DNA of 64,000 nt from Morella rubra (GCA_003952965.2 CM025850.1:24554252-24618251); one strand, 5' to 3'; shown: positions 1 through 12,401, numbered from the stretch's first letter. Notes: a model not told the origin generated them from the letters alone. Made by a program: numbers and translations.

Positions 1-279
1 GCTTCTATTAGTCAAAACTAAACAAAGGAACTAGAAGGAAGCAGAAACGACAGGAAATTGACAACTACGTATAACAAACAGAAAGTACATGCTACACATA
101 AATCTATTTAATTTACTGGTTGCTCACAGAAGTGAGAATATTATCAATGCCAGCATCTGGGTTAGAGAAAAGAAGGGTAAAGACCAGAAAAGGCTGATTA
201 AGCAACGAGGCTTTGAGGACTGTGTCGCGAAGTCTGCATATAACATCGGGAACTTGTCAGAACTAGCTACCTGACGCAG
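1..279. repeat. Direct copy of GUX1 intron 1 segment
   Basis: These 279 bases match 10959-11238 in the same orientation, at roughly 93-95% identity by eye. The other copy lies inside intron 1 of the GUX1-like gene. The match is cut by the window edge and ends at the shared word CTGACGCAG. A small part of the GUX1 locus has therefore been duplicated; the rest of this copy may lie left of the window. No coding exon is visible in the part shown. Confidence 0.85.
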
Positions 280-968
280 ACAAAAAGAACAAACATAAAT
301 GATAAATCAATCAATCTCGATGACATAAAATTTCTCTTCAATTCTACACTTCCTTTCAAAGTCTGCTGAATAGTTGTAATCAATTTGAGATGTTCAGCAG
401 AAATTAGTAATTTCTCACTCCTAAGTCATAGAGAAACAAGCTGTACACAATGCACTAATTTGATGCCCTAAAACTTATCGCTTAAATGTAATCCAGATTA
501 TTAATACCCTGAACTTAAAACACTGTCTAAGGATCCTGTAACAGAGATTTGAGACAGAATCCAAGAAGTAACTAATTTCATAGATAAATTTCACCAATAT
601 AAATTACAAAGTAGCATTCACGTTACCAATCTGGATGGAACAGGAAGACAGAAAGGAGGGGTATACAAGACAGGTGTTTATGGACGGAAACGATGAACAG
701 TAATTACAAAAATTTCCACCTAAAGATAAAGACAGCCTGTGCATGATAACTACCTGCAATCCACCTAATTGAAAGGAAAAAGATATCAAACAAATAAGTT
801 ACAAAAAAAAAAAAAAAAACTAGAGCAGCCCACCAAATTATTTCCTGATAGAACTAGCTTTACGGGTTGAATGTGCAGAAACTAGGCATCACCGACACAA
901 AAAGTCGTGAATACCGCAATAATTTCATGTAACTAGGGATATATCATTTAATAAAGAAAAGACCAACC
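280..968. other. Non-coding spacer
   Basis: No gene or recognisable repeat is seen. There is an A-run near 803-820. Short open frames here have no plant-protein character. Confidence 0.5.
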
Positions 969-1422
969 AAATATGATTTTTTTTTTAATTTATCAAAATC
1001 AAGATAAACTTTATTAATGGAAAACAAAACCAGAAATAAAAAAACTAAGGTATCAATTCCAATATAGGTCTAGAAATTGTTTGAAAAAGCTCAAAAACAG
1101 TAAAGTGACCTCAAAAAACTATCCAAAATACAGCCTGACGAGTAAGATGTTACGCAACTCCATTATCACCTCGATTATCAAAGTTAAAAACACTAACCAA
1201 AATCAGCAACACTACGTGATACGTCCCTGACCCGACTGTGGATACTCCAGTCTACTCTAGTAGGAAAGTGACGTAAGCAATTGATAGTCAAGAGAGAATC
1301 CCCTTTCACTGTCACATCATTAAAACCCCTCCACTTAGCTTCCGCAACACCCAGTAGTGCAGCACAAATTTCCCTCTCCAAAGAATCATGCACTTAGAGC
1401 TGTTGACTAACTAAATATGATT
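969..1422 (-). mobile_element. 5'-truncated LINE, RNase H-like 3' end
   Basis: A short non-LTR retrotransposon fragment lies on the minus strand. The frame at 1193-1393 reads as a piece of the plant LINE RNase H-like domain (EAKWRGFNDVTVKGDSLL). Reading 5' to 3' on the minus strand, it ends in AATAAAGTTTATCTTGATTT followed by an A-rich tail (T-run at about 977-986 on +). A target-site duplication AAATATGATT brackets it at 969-978 and 1413-1422; allowing one mismatch it extends to AAC(C/T)AAATATGATT. Only about 430 bp of the 3' end inserted, so it cannot be active. Confidence 0.8.
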
Positions 1423-2452
1423 ATATGCAGCATACAACGACAAACAGCAGCTGAGCATAACACACCCATTGGCAATTTGGCAGTGTCCTGCACATCCAAT
1501 GCAAAAACAGTTGTCATAATTGTAGACCACTCAACTAAAGCCATATTTGCGAATCAAAATTTTCTGTAAATTTCAGGGATGTTATGAAAATTGAGACAGA
1601 TTAAATTATTAATAGATTTTAAAGAAAAAAGTGAAACTAAAATTTTATGAGAATAGGTGAAAAAATGAAGAGAGATGATTTGAGTAAAATTTTACATTTA
1701 TTGTAATAAAAATAGATAATTTAATAGGACGAGATAGATAATTTTGAAATTTTATTTTATAATTTTTTGTTTCACCAAATTTGAGAGTTAGTTATGTTTG
1801 CAAATGAAAATTTTGGAGTGGAGAAAATTTTGGCCAAAATGTTAGTTTATAAACATGCCCTTATGGTCGGTTGAGTTGATTCTTAATCCGGATAGATAAA
1901 GAGGAGAACAATCTAAGTAGTTGTCTAGTGTGATATTTGCCTTCATACCAAATACTAATGAACTAGATCATTATTCCACTAGCACGAGAGTGATGATCGA
2001 ATATGTTACTCATCACAATTTTAACCATCCAAAAAATCTCACGGATTCCACAGAGGTCACTGACGAAACGGTATAAACTTACGTATAAATATTAATAGTG
2101 ACTGAGTTGAAGCCATTTGAAAAAAAAAAAATCATTCGAAAAAGAAGTTGGGCCTTTTTTTTTATCCTCGGATAGGATTCGACTGCTTCACGCTTAGACG
2201 CCTCCTCCAAGCCCAAAAATGGGTCTTCTGCAGTTCTCGAAATGATCTTCCCCCACCTATCGAGTCTGTGACAGTCACGACACAAGCCCTGCCCCCCTCT
2301 TTCACACAAAACGATACTCTATCGCACAGTGCAACCAATCGCCTATCAAGTATCAACCCCGTGAACCCCCCCTGCCCTTTTTCCAAATCAACCGTTCTTC
2401 CTCATACGTATCCCATCCAAATTATTCTCGCTTTCCCACTCTCAAATTCTCA
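1423..2452 (+). other. AT-rich spacer and PME51 upstream region
   Basis: No gene is seen. The segment 1560-1860 is very AT-rich. The part from about 2150 is pyrimidine-rich and open in the frame of the next gene. This is probably promoter and 5' leader, because the resemblance to pectinesterases starts only after 2472. Confidence 0.45.
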
Positions 2453-2460
2453 ATATATAA
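2453..2460 (+). promoter_or_regulatory. TATA-like box before the pectinesterase gene
   Basis: The sequence ATATATAA lies here. It is only about 12-19 bp before the first in-frame ATG (2472). If it is the working TATA box, transcription would begin near 2480-2490 and translation would have to start at the in-frame ATG at 2571. Confidence 0.4.
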
Positions 2461-2471
2461 GTGGATTCAAT

Positions 2472-5371
2472 ATGACCAGCACCCATCATAGGAGACTCGC
2501 CAGGCTCAAGATAAGGGCACCATCACCTTCTCCACTATTTACAAAAGCATCCAAATTCCTTCTAATCTTCATGGCCTTCTTCGTCTTTATCTCCCTCCTG
2601 CTCTTCTCCCTCTCCTTCGCCTCCCGCCACCCCCACTCCCCAACGCCACCCCCTCTAGCCAAACCCTCTCCTAGCGATTCCCCTTCTGTACCCTCTAAGA
2701 TACACCAGGCCTGCACGGCCACCCGCTTCCAGGGCCAATGCGAGACCTCTTTGCTCCAATCCAACCACGTGCCCCCCAACCCCACCCCTGTCGAGCTCAT
2801 CCAGTCTGCCATCTGGGTCTCCTCCCAGAAACTCCACACCGCCCAATCCATGGTCAAGTCCATCCTAGACTCCTCTTCCAGGAGCCAGAACCGAACAACC
2901 GCTGCCAAGAACTGCCTGGAGGTCCTCCACAACTCCGACTATAGGATATCGCTGACTACCAATGACGCCCTGCTGCGTGGCAGGATCAAGGACGCGAGAG
3001 CCTGGATGAGCGCCGCCTTGCTGTACCAGTACGATTGCTGGTCCGCGCTGAAGTACGCGAACGACACCCAGATGGTGAACGAGACTATGTCGTTTATGGA
3101 CTCGCTGATTGGGCTCACGAGTAACGCGCTGAGCATGGTGAGGTCGTACGGTATTTTCGGGAACGACACCGGGTCCTGGGCCCCGCCCAAGACGGAGCGG
3201 GACGGGTTTTGGGAGGGAGGAGAATCGGGTGGCGACCCCGGCTCGGATTTCAGGGGCGGTTTCCCGTCGAAGTTAACTGCGGACGCCACAGTGTGCAAGA
3301 CCGAAGGTGACGGGTGTTTCAAGACGGTGCAGGGCGCCGTCAACGCTGCGCCAGACAACGCCCGGGAACGGAGGTTCGTGATCCACATAAAGGAGGGGTT
3401 GTACGAGGAAACTGTGCGAATTCCGTTGGAGAAGAAGAACGTCATATTTTTGGGTGACGGGATGGGTAAAACAGTAATTACCGGGTCGTTGAACGTGGGT
3501 CAGCCTGGGATTTCAACCTACAACACGGCGACGGTTGGTAAGTTTCCAGATGCACTTTTATCGCAGATAAATCTGAAAGTAACAACGTTTGCTTTTTCCA
3601 TGGTGTTTATTTTGCTTTTTCTCTGTCGACGCCCTTTTGACGCGTACATATAGTCGGTTGTAGATAGGCGGATAGGGACATTGGGTGCTCTGTGCCCATG
3701 TCTAGCACTCATGTATCCATATTATAATATTGCTGTCACAACCCTTCAATTTTTGTCCGAGTCTGTCATCTTTCTTTATTGTCTAGAAGGATATAAGAGT
3801 CCTGCGTTCAGCAGTCATGCAACCATATTATAATATTGCTGTTACACCCTTAAATTTTTGTCCGAATCTGTCAATCTTTCTTTATTGTCTAGGAGGATCT
3901 AGGAGTCCATTTGCAGTATCCAATCAACCTCTAACATTGGAGGCTAGCAAAATGATTTGTGGTATCTTTACTGATATTTTTTCTTTTCATTTACCTAAAA
4001 ACAGAAAGTTGTTCTTGTCGAAAACAAGTTCCTTTTCTGGATTTAGCTCGAGTCTTGTTCATAGTTAAAATTACATATTATCAGTGTGACGAACGTAGAT
4101 GTTGGGAGTTCTGATGTAAGACATGGGTGAGGAACTAGGCTTGAAGCTTCCTAACGAGCCTTATTGCATATTCCCAAAAAACAAAAAAGCAAGAAAAAGT
4201 GAAATTGCGACCTACAGCGGAGCTGAGCTACCCCGCGCTGGGGTGGCGTGGAGGCGGCGCCCCGCATGTTCTCTCTCTCTCTCTCTCTCCCCCTCTCTTG
4301 TTTGATCTGTTTCTTTTTGTGTGCGAGAACCTTTATTTCTATATGGGTTTTAGAACTATTTTGAAAGGTGGGCAATTGCCAAAGCAAGGGTTCTAGTTTT
4401 GAGGTTTCAAGATTGGATTTCAAATCAACCAGTCTTGAAGCCACTTCTGAGGATGCCTTCATGCTTTCGAACAACATTCCTAAACGCAATGCTAGTTAGT
4501 AGCGAAAAAAGCAGAAAGAAAACGGGAAAATGACAACTAGAATTTGTGAGATGGAAGTCTTTCGTTAAGTGATAGAATAAATCTCCTAAGAGAACTGATG
4601 TGAGGAAGCTGTAAACATTGTGAGCTAGAGCTTCGCTTGGTTTATCCCTTGTTTTTCTGATGTTTTAATCATCCTGGAGCAGGTGTTGTGGGTGATGGTT
4701 TCATGGCCAGTGGTCTCACGATCCAGAACACAGCTGGTCCTGGTGCTCACCAAGCAGTAGCCTTCCATTCATCCAGTGATTTATCTGTCATAGAAAACTG
4801 CGAATTTTTGGGCAATCAAGATACACTGTATGCTCAGTCTCTTCGCCAGTTCTACAAATCATGTCGCATCCAAGGCAACGTGGATTTCATTTTTGGAAAC
4901 TCTGCATCAATTTTTCAAGACTGCCTGATCTTGGTCCGTCCCCGGCAAGTAAAGCCAGAAAAAGGCGAGAACAACGCCATTACTGCACAAGGAAGAACCG
5001 ACCCTGCCCAATCAACAGGTTTTGTGTTTCAGAATTGCTTGATAAATGGTTCCGAGGAATACATGGCATTATATTATAGCAAACCTCAAGTGCACAAGAA
5101 TTTCTTGGGGAGGCCATGGAAGGAGTACTCCAGGACAGTTTTTATACACTGTTACTTAGAAGCTCTCGTTACACCAAAAGGCTGGATGCCATGGAGTGGC
5201 AATTTTGCATTGAAAACGCTTTATTACGGGGAATTCCAGAATTCTGGACCTGGCTCCAGTTTATCCCAGAGAGTAACCTGGAGCAGCCAGGTAAATCCAG
5301 AGCACATTTACACGTATTCGGTAGTGAATTTTATCCAAGGAGATGAGTGGATTCCATCATCTACTAATTAG
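2472..5371 (+). CDS. PME51: Pectinesterase with PMEI pro-region (PME51-like)
   Basis: Two exons, 2472-3537 and 4683-5371, joined in phase across a 1,145-bp GT-AG intron, give 584 residues, normal for a group with an N-terminal inhibitor domain. The protein is a cell-wall enzyme (CE8) that removes methyl esters from homogalacturonan. A hydrophobic signal-anchor lies at about residues 31-52, the PMEI pro-region at about 70-230, and the catalytic beta-helix from about 270 to the end. Active-site motifs are present: Q379 (QAVAF), Q401-D402 (GNQDTLY), D423 (VDFIFGN) and R499/W501 ([11 protein letters not shown]). The family usually has QAVAL or QAVAF, so this is normal. An in-frame ATG at 2571 (residue 34) directly before the hydrophobic segment is an alternative start suggested by the TATA position. 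A polyadenylation-like AATAAA lies at 5417. Gene name inferred from overall resemblance to Arabidopsis PME51. Confidence 0.95.
3711..3908. repeat. Two-copy tandem repeat in PME51 intron
   Basis: Copies at about 3711-3802 and 3817-3908 share blocks such as ATATTATAATATTGCTGT and TTTCTTTATTGTCTAG with a period near 106 bp. They differ by a few substitutions and small indels. No function is visible. Confidence 0.8.
4269..4299. repeat. CT-rich microsatellite in PME51 intron
   Basis: A run of TC dinucleotides followed by a C-rich stretch lies within the intron. Confidence 0.8.
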
Positions 5372-5416
5372 CGCATCCACATAAAATTGTTTGCAAATAT
5401 CCGGAAATAGAGTTAC

Positions 5417-5422
5417 AATAAA
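5417..5422 (+). terminator. Polyadenylation-like signal of PME51
   Basis: AATAAA lies 46 bp after the PME51 stop codon, a plausible place for a plant near-upstream element. Confidence 0.4.
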
Positions 5423-7926
5423 TCTTAGTAGTTAAATATTAACTCGGGAAATTTGTAATTTTGCTAAACGTTGGCTCATGTTGGGGTCTTTGTACAGTTA
5501 TGTAGTATTTTGAATGATTTTTGTTGTTTGTTTCCTGTTATTTGTCATGTGACTGTCTGGAATCTGATGAGAAATTTGGTGGGGGTTGTTTCGACAACAT
5601 TGCATGTGTAATTCTTTGATTCGGGGTTATCTGTTCTTATTCTCACCCTGGGTCACCGATACTGGTTGAATTTTGATGTCTCAGTTGGCAATGAAGTCGC
5701 ATGCACTGAACAGACAAGAGAGACAATAACAGAAAGAATACCTTATAAAATGAACTTCTTCAACATCCGATGATGGGAGAGTGACGGTGGCCATAACTTT
5801 ATTGACTTGCAGGCAAGTTTGTTGTAATTCTCACGAGAAAACCAAGTTGATGTTTTTTGTTTGGGTAGAGGCCAGCTTTGTTCCAGCTTTGCCATTCACG
5901 GCGCGGTCTTTAGGAACACGCTCAAAACTGAAGTCATTGGTGTATCCTTCTTTGAAGAAAAGAAAGGTCATCCTGCCCATACGTTTAACGAGAGACCAAT
6001 TGCCCGGTGGCGGGGAGGTGAAGTTGGAGAATTGCGTGGACGAACTAAGCGTGGAAAAAAGATTCTATCCAGATGAGTTTAGATGGATGGCTCAAATTAA
6101 ATTTCTTAAAAATATAAGCATGTCATCTCAATTAACGAGGCGAGTTAAGTTGAGAGTCGATTCGGGTCGAATGTATTTAATCTTAGCCATCTATCTTGAC
6201 CCACCAGAATTAATCAATCTATGTCAGTTATCGTGAATTTTCATCAACGCCACAACCAAAAAGCATGGTGGATCATTTCTTCTACCTAGCAGATAACTGG
6301 ACGAGTCTGTCCATTCCATAGGTAATGGGTTCTTGAAAAGCAGACGAAGACTTCCATGCGTATTTTTCGTTTCAATAAGACTTTATATGTTGCTATGGTA
6401 GGCTTGATGCTTTAAGAAAAATGCTGGAGGCGTGGTCCACTCATTAAAAGAAAGAGCACTACTAGATCTGTGTCTCACTTGCAATCACATCATGCAGAAA
6501 GGTGAACAATTTTCTAATATAGTCGGTGCAATTTGGGATGGCTCGCACATGCTCCGTTTCTGTTTCGGTGCAAGGATCACTTTGTCAAGCTTTTGTAATG
6601 GCCATATCAATGCACAGGACAAGTTGATAGAGCATTTACCTAATCTTAATAAATTGAGCTAATTTGGTTGAATTCCAACTGCACATGATCTTAATAAATT
6701 GAGCATTTACTATATTTCGGTTGAAGATTGACTTTAAAATGGGATTAATTATATGATTTTTTCATGATTTAAGTCAATATGGGAACTGTAATCCTCTACT
6801 ATATTATACTCCAATTACATGGTGCTATTGGGAGAAATATAAACATAACGTGGGGTTATATGGTGCTCTAGGGTATTTAACGATGTTTATGTGAAATTTT
6901 TGGATAGAAATATACAACTCTACATTGTTTAATATTTATTTTGTTTATCTCTGTCAAAAAAATTGTAAAAAATCCTAATCCTCAAAACATAGATTAATTT
7001 TCTAAGTTTAAAATAATAATGGAAAAAAAAAAATCTAACCAAGGTGTGTGTTTCGATTTTGAACATATTATTTTTTTGAGATTTTCTTCACATTAATTTG
7101 AAAGTTGTGTGCAGTTTAAAATGATTGGGATTTGGGTAGGCTATTAATGTTAGCGTAATGCTCAATTGTATGAACTAGTACAATGCAAAAGATTACCAGC
7201 ATTTCTTTTGGCATTATTATAGTAGCTGTTCCATCCTACTTACCCACTATCGAAAGCAATAGTGGCTGCGCCACTGTATAGCGCCATGGTGATCTCGATC
7301 ATCCCCGTCATTTTGTGCCTCTCCACTTTGACGCAACAAATCCCTTTTGGGCATATGTGCTTTCTTATATTTTTGGCGTTTTGATAGTTTAAACAGAGCA
7401 GGTTGTGTAACGATGAGTTCAAAACAGAGCAGATGATCATTGTTATTGGATCAAGTGTTCTCCCAACATCGCAGTAAATTTCACGAGTTCGCACAAAGCT
7501 TCTGCTGAGAGGGACTTTATTCTATGGGCTTTGATCTTCCACTTCCCATGTACAGTATGTACTTGATTGGTAAATCAACGATTCAACCTACGGACATAAG
7601 GTTGATGTGAACGGAAAGAGCTAGAAATGGTGTGAATTTGTGGGAAATCGGGAAGTTTTCCCTTATAAGATGACTAGCAATTCGGTTACAAACATGTATC
7701 TGCGAATAAATCAACCCTCACAAAGGTGATATTGCCTACGACCCAGAGAAAATTATATATGGTCCACTGCAGTTTTAGTGATTTAAAAGATGAAAAAACT
7801 AAGAAGCCCTTCTTGGAACATTGGTGTGCAAATGATGATGGGCATGGCGAATGGCGATGGCATGAAAATAGTAAGGAAATAGAATCTGGGGACGTAAGTT
7901 TCACCATAAAGATAAGAGTCTACTAC
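5423..7926. other. Spacer between two convergent genes
   Basis: The PME51-like gene (+) and GUX1-like gene (-) converge on this 2.5-kb spacer, which should hold both 3' ends. The longest open frame, 5781-6236, has no recognisable domain and no splice context and is treated as chance. A short AATCTTAATAAATTGAGC(A/T) word occurs twice near 6642 and 6689. Otherwise the sequence is AT-rich and featureless. Confidence 0.5.
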
Positions 7927-10900
7927 TCACAACCCAGAGAGAGCTTTCGTCGTAATTGCAGGTGGCGTCGGAGTAAAAGGGTCGTCATCTGTCCAATTTG
8001 TCTCGCCCCAGTGCCGTAACATGTTCTTCCAGGAGCAATAATTGTCTATGCATCTCTTTAAACGTTGATCCTTAACTTTAATTCTCCAATGCCCATCCGT
8101 GTAGTTTGCCTGCTCGGCTTGTCTACGATCCCATTCCAGTTGGGCCTTTTGCTTCGATCTCAAAAGGCAAAACTGCTGCAGCAGGACTGGCATCGCATCA
8201 TGTACCTTCCACCACCTTTCGTGAGCTACATCAGTTGCAAACTCTTGGAATATATCAACATTCCAATTACAATCGTAGTCACGGAAGCAAAGCCATGGCT
8301 TCACACCCAGATAGTGAAGGACGTAGAGAATTGGAGGCTCAGCGCCAAACAGCTTAGTTTTCATTTGCTTGACTTCTTCCTCGTCACCAACCCAGAAATG
8401 CTTCAAGAAGTTCATGTGTCTTGGAATCCTATGCCACCATGTAAAGATCTCATTCAAGTATCCTTGGTCACCCCCATTATAGGACACAATCTCATTGATG
8501 TGATCCATCAAAAGCTGGAAAGTGCAATTTGAAGGCTCAATAACCATAACTCCCGAGTTAAAAAGTGTGCCATTGTTCCCTGTTGCAGAAATCTCTGGCA
8601 TCCCAAATAAGAAATCGATATTTCTGAGAATAAGCAAATCAGCGTCGATGAAAATTATCTTGTCATAATCTGTTAACTGCCATAACCGGAACTTGCTGTA
8701 ATTCCATTCGTTATAGGCATCTTTCTCAGCTTTTGGGTTCCTGATCCTCTGGATTATCTTAATCATCCAGCCTGCAGCTTCAAGTCCACTCCTGTGGTAT
8801 CCACTGATTGTCTCATCTACAAGTATGATAAGGTCTCGAGTGGAGCCCGACATTCGGATACTCTGGGCAGCAGCAATGGCTCCACAAACATAAACATGAG
8901 CTGAATGCAGAATCGTTGCATACGCTTCTCGATGCATATTTCTAGAGTAAACCATCTCTGTATTCCAAGGAACTGTATAAGACTTCTATGAACAATATGT
9001 AAAAGAAGAAAACAGATTTAAATTTTTAAGTTGAGTACTGAGGTTTTTGTGAGGCATAATAACTTTATGACAGATAGAAGAACCAGAATACAACGCTCAA
9101 CTTTCAAGCATCTCATATTTTCAAAGAAATTAGCAACTGCTAGTGAGCGTGTAGCGTTTCTAACTGTCTGTGAGTTCTCATTCCAACAGTTTCAAGCTTT
9201 ATTAGACTATAGTGCAAAACCAGACTTTAGCTTTATCCAACTGTCTTGAGGGTTCATGAGTTCTTTTCTTTCCCATGCATCGTGGAGGTTTTGTCTGTGT
9301 TGATGGAAAAAGTCACTCTAATGGTACCGGGTTATGATTTAGACAGATGATGGAAAAAATCTTATATATCGTTTACATGTTTATATACCCTTTAGAGCTT
9401 GTCAGTTTATATACCCTTTAGAGCATGTCTCCTTGAATCTATAAACTAGAGTTATTATGATAAAAAAAAAAAAAAAGAGGAACCCAGCATTTCAGGAATG
9501 CATGTGGTGCTTGATGGAAAGAATTGGTCATGTCAAGGAGCAAGTAATCCCATGTAGCTACCAAAAAATTGCAGAAAGAAAGAAAGGGAGATTAGCACTG
9601 ACCATTGCCCCTGAAAGGAAGAGCAAGTTCGCAAGACCCTACTGGAAGCTGGACTTTTTCTCTCAGTGCATTCAGGTTCGGTTTGTACAACCATGCATTC
9701 CCTTCACGTGCGACAAGTTCCTTGCAAAGAAAAAGATTTGGAATCGGGAAGCACTTTGTAACAAAAAGCAAATGCACAGGATGCAAGCCTTTGGAAGAGG
9801 CTGCCAGACTAGCAGCAGCAATCTGCAAGTGCAGCCGAGCCACATCTCTGGACCAATTCCCCTCGTTCCGGCAAGGAAGCTTGACAGCAATGAGATCAAG
9901 TCGTATTCCAGGGCCTTTTAACATTGGTAGAGACGGGCAAACGGGGACTTCGGATTCTTCTTCTTCGTCAATCCATTCTGGGTATAAGGACTCCCATGTC
10001 ACATTTTTTGCAGCGTGGTCCAGGTGAAGATCAATGTGTTTGGCATCAGGAATGAGCTGCTTCCAGTGATTGATTTCATCATCATTGAAGTTTAACAGAC
10101 CGATTCCCTGATTTTCCCCAGTTTCAGTCTCCCTGTCGATAACTTTCATGATGTCATCCCACTCAATATCTAAATTCGACAGATAACGAAGATCCTGGCC
10201 TCCCCATAGCCACCTGTCCACAAAACTTGGCTTGCATCATTTGAATTCTACGTTACTTAGTGGATAGCCCTTTTCTATATTGTAAATACCAGCTTTTCCC
10301 ATACATAACCCTGTTAGTTATAATTTGGTGCCGCAATGAGGTTTCGCTTATGAAATCAGACCATGAATAGGTGATTCAAATGAATGCAAGCAACAAATTT
10401 TCTACATTTGCATAGCATGATTTCCTTGGAACCTCCATTTTACACAATGCATCAAGAATTTCCTGGGAAAGCCTACAATTTACGACATGCTACTCATTAA
10501 TTGATTTTGTTTTCATGTGCATACCTTGGCTCTTGTCCTTTGCCAAGGGGAACAAATGGGAAACTAATTACATAGCAAAACTTCAGAAATCAGTTGCAGC
10601 ACCTTTAAGATTAGAACACTACATACCTAGAACCAGATTGTGCAGGCTGATCGCTACTGCGAACCTCTGGAGAATATACCAGTGTTACAAAACTTCCAGA
10701 TGCAATAACTAGGAGGACAAGTTTCAGCAGAGGAAACTTGCATCTTGAATTTCTATCTTGAATGGATATATTGGAAGGCCTAGCTTTGCTTTTTTGTAAT
10801 CTTATTCTGTATGCATCTTCGCTGTGCGAAGTTGGAAATTCAACAACACTATCAGTGAACAAAAAGGAAAGACGGATTGGTAAATAAACAAGCACAAAAA

Positions 10901-12071
10901 TGGGAAAGTAGCTTCCTGACATTCATGCTCTAACTTGAGATGATATGAAGCATTAAGCGCTCCTATTATCCAAAACTAAACAAAGGAACTAGAAGGAAGC
11001 AGAATCGACACGAAATTGACAACTAAGTATAACAAACAGCAAGTACATGCTACACATAAATCTACTTAATTTACTGGTTCCACACAGAAGTGAGAATATT
11101 GTCAAATGTCAGCATCTGGGGTTAGAGAAAAGAAGGGTAAAGACCAGAAAAGGCTGATTAAGCAAGGAGGATTGAGGACTGTGTCGCCAAGTCTGCATAG
11201 AACATTGGGAACTTGTCAGAACAAGCTACCTGACGCAGCATTTTAGGTAGTTTGGCATGTTAATTTCTGCGGTTTGGCTTAGCACATGTGTTACTGTGCA
11301 TTAATCAAGGAAACTCTCTCAACCACTTCTTTTGCAAGTATCAATAGACGTTTTGTGGTCATCATCCGCTGATTTTCGGCAGAAGTGCTTCGGAAAAAGA
11401 TCACAAATACCCATATTTCTAGCTTGATTGGATGTGTTACAACCGATCCTATTTAGTATCGTTAGGAGTACACATACACATGCTTACTTACTAAGTTCAA
11501 ATCTCACAATTACACAAACAGAAAGAAGTTAGCTATTTCTGGATTCTGAAAACGAGATGCGGCGGAGGAGTAGCTGTTATAACAAAACTTTCAGGTATAA
11601 CTTGCCTAAAATTTGGAAGCCTAATCTTCAGAAAACAAAAAAATCATGAAGAAAGCTGGCAGCGAGATTGTATAAGATACACAGAATCATTTCAACGCGA
11701 TGATCCCAGGGATTACTCTGGAGAAAGCTGGCTGTGAGATTTGATACACGGAGATATCCTTTCTAGAGTACATACGTCGTACAACTTCCTGATGCATGAA
11801 ACTCAGGACTCTGGATATGTATTTCCTGGCAACGTGCTTGAATACTCACTTGTTAAATGAATTCCCCGTGTGTGACAGCTGATCAAAGGAGCTCGCAGGG
11901 AACTAAAATTTTAAGGTCGTAGTTCAAGAATATGAAACAGAGAACCAGAAAGGTGAGGCCTTTTCAAATTCTTTACATGTGGTGTTTTAAACCAATGACA
12001 AGCAAAGTAGAAACTCACATCGATGCAGATAAGCGATGTCTAGTCTCAAGCGCACGAGGGGAAGTACCCAT
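7927..12071 (-). CDS. GUX1: Xylan glucuronosyltransferase, GT8 (GUX1-like)
   Basis: Four exons, read 5' to 3' on the minus strand: 12071-12019, 10848-10627, 10213-9603 and 8957-7927. All junctions are GT-AG and phases fit, giving 638 residues (Arabidopsis GUX1 is 659). The enzyme adds glucuronic acid to the xylan backbone in the Golgi. The tiny first exon encodes the conserved RHRLSASI start. Exon 2 encodes a type-II membrane anchor (about residues 58-76). Exon 3 carries the stem region ending in LPVGSCEL. Exon 4 is the GT8 catalytic domain with the metal-binding DxD (FIDADLL, D400/D402) and the GNNGTLFNSGVMVIEP and HYLGVKPWLC blocks. No break is seen. Intron 1 (1,170 bp) contains the segment repeated at window position 1, and intron 3 a small tandem repeat. 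The assignment to GUX1 rather than a close paralogue rests on overall resemblance. Confidence 0.95.
9379..9430. repeat. 26-bp tandem repeat in GUX1 intron 3
   Basis: Two adjacent 26-bp units (9379-9404, 9405-9430) share GTTTATATACCCTTTAGAGC and differ at two bases. No function is apparent. Confidence 0.85.
10959..11238. repeat. Second copy of duplicated GUX1 intron segment
   Basis: This is the partner of 1-279, in direct orientation, about 110 bp upstream (gene sense) of GUX1 exon 2. The similarity stops sharply after CTGACGCAG. Being within an intact gene, it is probably the source copy. Confidence 0.85.
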
Positions 12072-12394
12072 TGCTCCTCTCAAACCGATCTATCAGAAAA
12101 AGAAGACTGCAACATCTATCTACAAGTAATTCAAACAAAAAGAACAAAGAAACTTGAAAAGATTAAGTGTTAAGCAAAAGTTATACGAGAGGTTGTTGAG
12201 TTATAGGTAAACAGATGTTAGCAACCAACATGGTATTCGGAAGCAATGAGGCTGGAAGAAAGGATCAATCTTGTTGCGAAAGCATAGAAGCGGCTATCAC
12301 ACTTTCTAGACAGAGAAACCCAGAAACCGAAGTCATTTGACCAATCTATGGAACAAAGAGGTAGAGTGTCTCTTTTGAGATAGAGAAAGAGAAC

Positions 12395-12401
12395 ATATAT
12401 A
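12395..12401 (-). promoter_or_regulatory. Candidate TATA box of GUX1
   Basis: On the minus strand this reads TATATAT within GGTATATATG, about 325 bp before the GUX1 start codon. That would leave a 5' leader of roughly 290 bp rich in CT, as is common for plant leaders. It is a prediction from position and motif only. Confidence 0.4.

Noticed and set aside
2148-2471. Upstream in-frame extension of the pectinesterase
   Set aside because: No resemblance to PME N-termini, it would include the TATA-like box, and ATG 2472 or 2571 fits the family better.
5781-6236. 151-residue open frame between PME51 and GUX1
   Set aside because: No domain, no homologue recognised, lies in the convergent 3' space of two genes.
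8065-8532. 155-residue plus-strand open frame
   Set aside because: Shadow of GUX1 exon 4 on the opposite strand.
10849-10922. Start of GUX1 at the ATG at 10922
   Set aside because: The stretch 10849-10922 lies upstream of a good splice acceptor and lacks family resemblance; a distant exon at 12019-12071 with RHRLSASI fits in phase.
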